A DNA stretch of 64,000 nt from Panulirus ornatus (lineage: Eukaryota > Arthropoda > Malacostraca > Decapoda > Palinuridae), in contig NC_092257.1 in the NCBI RefSeq assembly GCF_036320965.1, positions 19,327,913 to 19,391,912 of the forward strand, given 5' to 3'. A program made the position numbers and the translations under genes. Positions 56,096 to 64,000 of this stretch are shown here, one piece after another. Every line of letters begins with the position of its first letter. The stretch's first letter is position 1. The notes under the pieces were generated by a model, which saw only the letters and a list, made by a program, of their open reading frames with translations, made no database searches and was not told where the DNA came from.

Positions 56096-57699
56096 CTGCT
56101 GTTCCCTCGCTCGCACTCCACACTCCAACGCTCACCACAACCTGTTACCCTCGCCCATCTCTTCATCTCCATGATGGCGTATCTGCCCATCTGTTGACAG
56201 TCGCTGGGGATCTAGGTCAGTTACCCCATATATCTATGACGTCGCCACAACCATAAGGATGTCAGGTCATCGAGCCTCTATCTCGAATGTGGGAATGACC
56301 CTGGGACGTTACCTGACCTGGGTCACTCAGTCGTCCTTCGTAAGCTGACCTGGGTCTCCTTTGAGCTGGTCGTCATCCCTATTACCTAAGGCACAGTCTC
56401 GTTCCTCTGTTCCTACTCATCTTTCACAGGTATCTCGCCAGTGTATCTTTCATTGAGGGAATAATGGTAGCCATATCTCTTCAAATGACTGTTTGCTATT
56501 CTTGGTCGTCAGTCGAACTTGATGCGATTGTTTTCTGGGCCACATATACATGGTTCCTCTGTCTCTATCTTCACTGCAGCTCAGAGAAGTCGTCTTTTTT
56601 GTTATTAGTTTTTACTCTGTTCCTGGTTGGCCTCTGAGACTCTCCTGTGTTTATTTCTTTTTTTGACTATGTTTTTATTGAACTTACTTGTTTTGTGTGT
56701 TATAGCATTGTATAGACCATTCACCGTTGTGTGTCGTATAGCATACTTGTCTCTTAGTAATTGTCTAATTTTCATCTGGTATTTGGGTACATTTCCCTAT
56801 GGCAAAGGAAAGTATTTCTACCCAAGTCAGTTTTTCTTCAAAGCAAGGATCTGTGTCAGTATCAAAAGACTTCACCGACATATTCTTAGCCACCCCAGCT
56901 ACAGACGTCCACAATGATCCCATCATTAACCCAGGAGTGTCTCTGCGCCTTCAGGAGCCTCCCGCCCTTACTTGAAGGAGGAGGCTCCTGTCGTTTTCAG
57001 AGCCCACACCTCGCCTCCTAGACGCGATGGCCACACCTCCTGCCACCACCCACCTCCCCAATCAGGGTCAATCCCGGCCTTGTCACACCACCGCCCCTGG
57101 AGACCCAAACAGGATTACAAGGTTGGGAGGGACCATCTGTCTAGGTTTTCCCCACCCCACATTGATGTGCAGTGAATGAAGTATGAGATCGAGAGAGTGA
57201 CACCAACTGGTCTGTCTCGTCCAACAGATGCAGGGTGGCCCTCTCTTGAAGGAACGTATGACACTCCTAAAGTTGAGATCGGTCGTAACGAGGTGTTGCA
57301 TACGAAGGGCTAATGCTACACCTGCCTGGGGGAGGAGTTCTCAGTGCTACCGCCATAGACGAACAGGATCATTCCAGCACATTACATCAGCAAGCTAGAG
57401 ATAAGGATTACAATGAACTCAAGGATTAGGGTCAGTCACTACCATATGAGGAACTTGTGTCTACTAACATCAAATCCCATGTTATGAACTGATAGCTGCA
57501 CCCTATTGAGTCTATATACACTTAGGCTTGTCCTATGCAACGCCAAAGACGCGACGCCAAGATGCTGGCCGACCGTCTGACCCAGAAATAGCTTGATGTA
57601 ACAATGTGCCAGAGCTCAGTGTGAGCCTGTGAGATCGCTCCATTCATCATAGCGCATTCCCTAATGTGAGAATATGATCAGAACTTCAAGACTTGTAAA
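56096..57699. other. Intergenic DNA upstream of Gypsy remnant
   Basis: No gene is recognised. A perfect 11-bp inverted repeat (CAGGAGCCTCC/GGAGGCTCCTG) with a 17-base loop lies at 56952-56990. The Gypsy gag and protease would be expected here if the element were complete, but I see no CCHC knuckle or D-S/T-G active site. Confidence 0.45.
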
Positions 57700-59165
57700 T
57701 GGTGATTGTCTTCTGAAAGCTCTGATTATACCTGACAGGTTCCCCCATTCCAGATCTCCTTTTGCTTTATGGCTCTATAGGAAAGAACAGTAAGGTTTTC
57801 TGTAGCCTGGACCTTCTACAGGGGTTCTGGTGAGTAGACATGGCTGAAGAAAGTAAGGCTTTGAGAACTGTGATCGACTCCACGGGGCCACTTCTAGTTC
57901 TGAGAGATTCTCTTGTGTTGCAGAATTCATTGTTTACCTTTTGCCCACTTGGTGAATACCTGTGTGTAAGGGCTAGTCAGGAAGTACGCTTGCGATCGAG
58001 TAGAAGGATATTGTAATGTCCAAAGGCGTGGATAAGCATTTTGAGAAGCTGAAGCTAGTATTCAAATGATTAGAGCCAGCCCCTCTAAAGAAAAATAAAG
58101 CTTAGGAAGCTTTTTTTTTACGTTGGGGGAAAGTCATATAACCAATGAGGAAGGTATAGCAACCTCTTATGACAAGGTCGAAGTAGCTGTGGATTCTTCC
58201 ACTCCACTCCACTCCTTATAGGAGGTTAGAACCCTTGTGGGTTTTATGAGATTCTAAGAGCGAGTTTATACGAAGCGTTAGCCAACAGAGGTGGATCAAG
58301 GATAAGCCTGTTGAGGAAAGACGAGAGCTTAGATCTGATACGCTAAGGAGCAACAAGCGTTCATGATGCTCAGGGAGGTGTATGTCCACTGACCTTATTC
58401 TCAAGTCCTCAAATTCTATAGATTCCTTTACCTTAACGTCCGATGCTTCTATGAGATGGCTTGTTGATGGTCTCATGCGATCCTATGAGAGTAAGATGAT
58501 GCTCATCATGCATAGTGTACACCTTTGGCTCAAGCAGAGACAAAGCACTTAGCTCTTGACTTAGTAGTTCTGGCTGTGGTGTGGCCTCTAAGACATTTTC
58601 TCAACTTGGTTTACAGTGAACCGGTTCTTGTGTTTACACTCCAGGAGTGTACTTGTTCTTAGACAGGAACCATGCATGTTAACTAGCTTAGAGGTATACT
58701 ACAAGATACTCCTATCTTGAAGGACTTTAGAGATAAACCTAATGAAGTTAGGAATGTTTTCTCTAGGTACGTAGTGATGGTGTTTTCTACCTATGGAAAC
58801 CTCAATAAGGATGAAGCACCTCATCTAAATAGCTACAGGAACCCTGACTACGGAAGTAATACAGATTTCTAGAGACGGGTAACGCAAACATTATCTCAAA
58901 TAACGCTTATCTCCTGCTACAAGAACTCGTTGTTCTTAAAGTCCTGTTGTACAGACGTGCACTTTTGAAAGTAGACATCCACCGTCTGAAGGAAGTCATG
59001 CATCGAACTAACCTACGAGAATTTAGTTAAGAATGTTCAGGTTTTGATGTATCATGCTGCTCCTGGTATTGCTTACAGGACTTTTAAGCAACTTAGGTTA
59101 AGGTTTCTATAACCAGCAGTGACCAAGGACGTCAAGAAACATGTTTGAAAATGTGCTGTATACAT
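57700..59165 (+). pseudogene. Ty3/Gypsy-type LTR retrotransposon pol remnant
   Basis: Pol domains can be followed in order on the plus strand. In the RT, a degenerate linker and IPDRFP lie at about 57728-57745, then FPIPDLLLL and SKVFCSLDLLQGFW, stop, VDMAEESK (from 57777). HFEKLKLVF lies at about 58038 and HITNEEGIATSYDKVE at about 58131. The start of the connection domain, VRTLVGFMRF, follows near 58225. In RNase H, LAQAETKHLALD, LVVLAVVWPLRHF and SEPVLVFT lie at about 58526-58642. The integrase zinc-binding region has TFKQLRLRFL, stop, PAVTKDVKKHV and KCAVY at about 59068-59160. RT-RNase H-integrase is the Ty3/Gypsy order. The YxDD box is not recognisable, the integrase D-D-E core is missing, and there are many stops and frame changes. 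No LTR pair was identified, so this is an old internal fragment. Confidence 0.85.
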
Positions 59166-60060
59166 CTTACACCCCATCCACATGCTTGCTTATGACCTCC
59201 CACTTACCCTGTGTGAGAGAAGGCCTCATTGAATGTCAAAATCGGATGTACGTTGTTTAATTAATCAATAATTCATTTACAGATGTTAATTCCTTTATTA
59301 GATCATGAAGGCCATATGTGTTTTGCAACTCAGAGCCACGTAAAAAGTTGAGGTAACTCCCTTGTATTGATGTGTATTAAATTTTTGATCCCTAACTTCT
59401 CTTCTGCACTCCACTTATCCCTGTCCATCCTCTGGCTCTGTGGTGTGTCTCGCCATCTGATGAAGTTAGTGAGCGAGATTGGATGTTGGGGAGTTGCTGG
59501 GTGCATCCAAGTGGAATGTGTAAGCTATACATTTTGTCATATTGGTCATAGCTATGCTAGACATATCAACGTCCATTGTAAAGTATGTTAGACTGTGTCA
59601 TCCGTAACCTATGCTTGTAAACATACTGGCTTTGTATGTTAATTGTAGTTGCCAATTAGTCTGGATTGTCCCTTGGGGTTGTATGTAAGTATTGGCTCCC
59701 GGGTTTTATTAAATAAGGACAGCCTAATTAAGAGTCTAATTTTCTATTTGAACCATGTGTGGAAACTGGATCTTTTCTCCTTTTTTTTTGGCATTAGGTC
59801 AATGTACTTCCTGATGAGTTGTGGTGTTGCAGATAAAATGTTGTCACTGGTGCGGATAACTTCACCATGGTAGATTGTTTTTCTTAAAGCTGAGTCTTAT
59901 TTACTTCTTGCTTATGGATTGCATGCTATTCTCTAGTTGAGACTGACTTGGTAGCAAAGAATTTCTGTGTACGGATGGCACGCTATATCCTAGAAGCAAA
60001 GGAGTTCTGTGGTTTCTTCCTCCATCATCAGGTCTTGGACCGGAGGGAAGTTGGGTGGGT
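59166..60060. other. Unassigned DNA after the Gypsy remnant
   Basis: T-rich and partly open on the plus strand, with no integrase core or chromodomain recognisable. It could contain the element's 3' part or LTR, but I found no matching repeat upstream. Confidence 0.4.
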
Positions 60061-60090
60061 CTGTGAGTGACAGTGGTTTGTTTTTATGAA

Positions 60091-60150
60091 CCAATCATCG
60101 ATTGATGAAGCCGATGCTTTTTCTATAAAAGTCCCCATCTTACTCCTCAG
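60091..60150 (+). promoter_or_regulatory. Possible CCAAT/TATA core promoter
   Basis: CCAAT at 60091-60095 lies 33 bp upstream of TATAAAAG at 60124-60131, and a TCAG initiator-like word follows at 60147-60150. The combination looks like a polymerase II promoter, either of a downstream gene outside the window's recognisable content or of a degraded LTR from the Gypsy element upstream. A second TATAAAAG lies at 60608-60615. No downstream coding exon is recognised. Confidence 0.3.
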
Positions 60151-60159
60151 GTTCCACCT

Positions 60160-60719
60160 TCCTTCATGCCAACACTCACTCATCCTCACCCTAGACACTC
60201 GAGTCAATAGCTAAAACCATCTTCCTTACACACCTTCCCATTCAGACAGTATCTAACCCTATCCTTCACTATATCAATGCCCCATCACCATCTCCCTGTT
60301 TACGTAGCGACGAACCCCCCATCTCCTTAGTTCATCTACCCATCCACTTCACTTCCATCACTCAATTCCCCCTCTCCTACTCCTCCTCACCCCATCGACG
60401 GAGTCTTCTTCTCCTCCTCCCCTGGACCATCAGTTTCCCCCATCACACGTCTTTTCTTCCAGCGTGGAAAATTTCCTTCGTCGTTCCAGACGTGGACCGT
60501 CTCGCTGCAGCGGCCCTCCCCCCTTGGGCTTCTATGGATCCATTCCCCAGCGGACATTTCTCATCTTGTGGAACCCTCAGCCGAGTAAATTATCCCTCGC
60601 GACTCTCTATAAAAGATCCCATCGCCAGGTATTGAGTCGTGCAGGTGGCGGGGAGAGCTGATGATAAGGTTTCCCCAGGACGGTGGGATTGCTGTGGGTG
60701 AGGAGGTTGTGGTTGTGGT
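60160..60719. other. C-rich unique DNA, no gene
   Basis: The plus strand is C+T rich (60160-60470), then mixed. A 65-codon frame at 60464-60661 has no recognisable domain. Confidence 0.5.
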
Positions 60720-60867
60720 TGTGGAGGAGGAAAAGGAGAAGGAGAAGGAGAGGGAAAAGGAAGAGGAGGAGAGGAGGAGGAGGAGGAGGAGGGGGTGATC
60801 TTTTTTATTCTTTTGCTTTTTTTTCAGGTGTGTGATTTTGTTAGGGTTGCTTTTGTAGAAGCCTGCG

Positions 60868-60910
<43 letters not shown>
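60720..60910. repeat. Purine tract and (GT)n
   Basis: A GGAGGA/GAAAAGGAGAAGG purine tract at 60720-60795 is followed by a T-rich stretch and a 38-bp GT run at 60873-60910. Confidence 0.9.
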
Positions 60911-60911
<1 letters not shown>

Positions 60912-61008
60912 CGAGGAAGGCCGTGTGGCGTGGTGGGATTACTGTGGCAGGCTGTGGTCATGGTTAATGGTGCATGAAGGATGTAAGTCTTTAATAAAAG
61001 ACGGAAAT

Positions 61009-61235
61009 GTGTTGGAAGGCTGCAGGACACACGAGTTGGAAGGCTGTTGGACACACGCGTTGGAAAGCTGTGGGACACATGTTTTGCAAGGCTGCTGGAC
61101 ACATGTGTTGGAAGGCCGTGGGACACATGTGTTGGAAGGCTGCAGGACACACGCGTTGGAAGGCTGTTGGACAAATGTGTTGGAAGGCTGTGGGACACAT
61201 GGGTTGGAAGGCCGTGGGACGGACACATGTGTTGC
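61009..61235. repeat. 24-bp minisatellite, about 9 copies
   Basis: Units read TGTTGGAAGGCTGTGGGACA then CATG, with GCTGCAGGACACACG alternating. Because 24 is a multiple of three, all frames repeat every 8 codons and stay open on both strands, producing false repeat proteins. Confidence 0.95.
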
Positions 61236-61312
61236 TGACGGTACCACGGGACTGACATGCAAGGGTAGTTGGCAGTGACGAAGGTGGTCAAGGTGAGGCG
61301 GGGTGATTATAA

Positions 61313-61412
<100 letters not shown>

Positions 61413-61547
61413 GAGGTGGAGGTGGAGAAGGAGGAGAAAAGAAAGATTTCTCCCGTTCTGTATTAAGAAGCGACACCTGGTAAGTGGAACTGATGGGTTG
61501 GAGACTCGTTCGAATAGTGTCAAGTGTGGCGATTGTGGAGGGTGGCG

Positions 61548-61550
<3 letters not shown>

Positions 61551-61602
<52 letters not shown>

Positions 61603-61658
61603 CGTTCGGAGTGCTGAGCCGGGTATCGGTCTTAACAGAGAGAGAGAGAGAAGAAGAG

Positions 61659-61694
<36 letters not shown>
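61551..61694. repeat. (GT)n and (GA)n microsatellites
   Basis: About 50 bp of GT (61551-61600), then interrupted GA at about 61637-61694. Confidence 0.96.
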
Positions 61695-62244
61695 GTGCCC
61701 TGGCTGCGTGAGTCTCTGACAACTTACAAAACCTCTCACCACTCCCTCAGGTCTCTGTGCTAGCATGCCTCCTCCCCACATCTCATGGAACCCTGGCTAA
61801 ACACTGTCCCTTTTCAACGTCCAGTCAAACATCAGATCCTCCAGCTCAGAGCAGGAGAGCAAGTGTCTAAGACACACTGGGGGTGGTGTCCGGGCCTCTC
61901 CACACCAACGCCACCACCCACCCACCTCTCGGTAACATAATACGCAACAAGGTCGTGACTTGGGGACGTAAAGATGAACAACAGGAGTTCTGAGTTTTTT
62001 TTTTGAAGGTCCTGGAAACATGAGGGGTATCATCTGGAAATCCCATAAATGATTCAGGGATTATATCGAGGTTTCTTCAGTTGTACAGGAGATTAGACGA
62101 GGAGTATAAAGATTTACCGGAGATTACATACGGCTCCTGATGATATAAAGAAGATTATCCCAGAGTCTAAAGACCTGCAAATTATTTCAGGGTCGTGAAG
62201 ACGTATGGGATTTATCTGAGAGGTTTTTAAAGCAGTAGATAATG
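61695..62244. other. Unique DNA, no gene recognised
   Basis: From about 62050 loose words such as GATTAT and AGAAGATTATCC hint at the decayed left part of the next array. Confidence 0.45.
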
Positions 62245-62510
62245 CTATTTAAGGATTCAATAAATGTACAGATGGTTATTTAAGGGACCTAAAGACTTAT
62301 AGATGATTATTCATAGACCCTTAAGATGTACAAACGATTAATCATTGACCCTTAAGATGTACACATGATTAATCATGGACCCTTAAGATGTAAAGATGAT
62401 TAATCATGGACCCTTAAGATGTAAAGATGATTAATCATGGACCCTTAGGATGGACAGACGATTAATCATAGATCCTTAAGATGTAAAAATAATTACTCAA
62501 GGATCACGCA
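62245..62510. repeat. 31-bp minisatellite
   Basis: Right-hand units read GATGATTAATCATGGACCCT then TAAGATGTAAA (31 bp), about six good copies at 62310-62490, with increasing divergence to the left. Confidence 0.92.
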
Positions 62511-62719
62511 GGTGTCAAAAGACATCATTTCTGAATGCTGGAGATGAAAATTGGATTTTCATTTTCTCATCTGTCATATCCGTAAGTGGATAAGCCTCTG
62601 TGGATAGCGTATGTGGTCGGAAGCCCCTTGGAAGATAAGTAACCTCATACTGAAGGAGGAGTGGATGTGGCTCTGTTACATGTAAGACACACCCTGATGG
62701 TAAACAAACCCCCTCCATA

Positions 62720-62986
62720 CACACACACACACACCTTCCACACACACACACACCTTCCACACACACACACACCCTCCACACACACACACACCCTCCACAC
62801 ACACACATCCTCCACACACACACACACACACCCTCCACACACACACATCCTCCACACACACACATCCTCCACACACACATACACGTATGGCCTCCCTTAC
62901 ACACTCCTCCGACAGCGATTCGACACACACACCCTCCACACACACATCTTCCACACACACACATCCTCCATACACACACATATCCT

Positions 62987-63022
<36 letters not shown>

Positions 63023-63062
63023 ATGGCCTGCCTGGCACACTCCTCTGACAGCGATCCGACCT
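62720..63062. repeat. (CA)n mosaic with a duplicated 42-bp unique segment
   Basis: Runs of CACACACA broken by CCTCCA or CTTCCA form units of about 18-22 bp. A 42-bp non-repetitive segment beginning GTATGGCCTCCCTTACACAC at about 62885 recurs at about 63022 with about seven changes. A larger block of repeat plus segment was therefore duplicated. Confidence 0.92.
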
Positions 63063-63760
<698 letters not shown>

Positions 63761-64000
63761 TAATACAAGCTTGGAGTGCCCTTAACCCCATTCAAAACTT
63801 TATCTAATACAGTGGTTAAGAAATATATATATATCCGGCAGCACACAGTCCAGGTGCTGTGTGCCCGTAGTGGTATGCGCTAGCAGTGTGCGGTGCCGCT
63901 AATGCCCCATCATTATGCACAGACTCCAGCGCACAGCGTGTTACTTCGTCCCTCAGTTGTCTCTGATTAGAATAAACACAAAAGGTATTTATCGGAGCTG
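63761..64000. other. Unique DNA with a short hairpin
   Basis: A perfect 8-bp inverted repeat GCACACAG/CTGTGTGC with an 8-base loop lies at 63841-63864. No gene is recognised before the window ends. Confidence 0.5.

Noticed and set aside
56627..56917. Hydrophobic frame resembling a membrane protein
   Set aside because: It opens without an ATG at this position, lies in T-rich DNA that encodes Leu/Phe/Ile by composition, and matches no family I know.
60608..60615. TATAAAAG as a core promoter
   Set aside because: There is no CCAAT or initiator at a suitable distance and no downstream exon. Single TATA words are common here.
61007..61255. 8-residue repeat protein in the 24-bp array
   Set aside because: A repeat length divisible by three keeps all frames in phase. 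Several frames on both strands are equally open, with no sign of selection for one.

Overview
The window looks like intergenic DNA from a large, repeat-rich invertebrate genome, most probably a decapod crustacean. This is inferred from the very high density and length of (TA)n, (CT/GA)n and (AC/GT)n microsatellites, about twenty unrelated minisatellites, and decayed arthropod-type retroelements (Jockey, RTE, CR1/L2 and Ty3/Gypsy). The species cannot be named from the sequence. I see no intact host protein-coding gene, no rRNA, no functional tRNA and no CRISPR. Almost all long open frames are translations of simple repeats.

Layout. 1-3127: microsatellites and pyrimidine-rich DNA, with one 3' fragment of a SINE-like element at 988-1064. 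3128-6650: a 3.5-kb minisatellite made of four linked unit types. 7.3-9.3 kb: CT/TA tracts and a 41-bp array. 9883-11010: a broken Jockey-like reverse transcriptase. 11523-11690: a tRNA-like SINE between 28-bp direct repeats. 12.2-20.2 kb: many minisatellites and very long CT tracts. 21872-21997: an endonuclease fragment of a non-LTR element. 24-28.4 kb, the most informative block: two inverted copies of a ~250-bp SINE-like element and an RTE-like 3' end with a 5' inversion, all set in (TA)n tracts. 29455-29610 and 38525-39175: two CR1/L2-type reverse-transcriptase remnants on the minus strand. 33.6-37.7 kb: long GA, TA and GT tracts and arrays with 41-, 32- and 57-bp periods. 45842-46545: a second, older RTE 3' end. 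47-56 kb: more arrays, including a 36-bp AT-rich one. 57700-59165: a degenerate Ty3/Gypsy pol. 60-64 kb: core-promoter-like motifs, minisatellites and microsatellites.

How the parts relate. The clearest biological link is between the RTE element and the SINE-like element. They share a 3'-terminal motif (CGCTACC-CGC-AA-GCG), which suggests that the SINE borrows the RTE machinery. Both abut (TA)n tracts, so retroposition and microsatellite growth seem coupled here. None of the retroelement copies seen could make a full-length protein. All family assignments come from motifs read by eye and were not tested by a database search.
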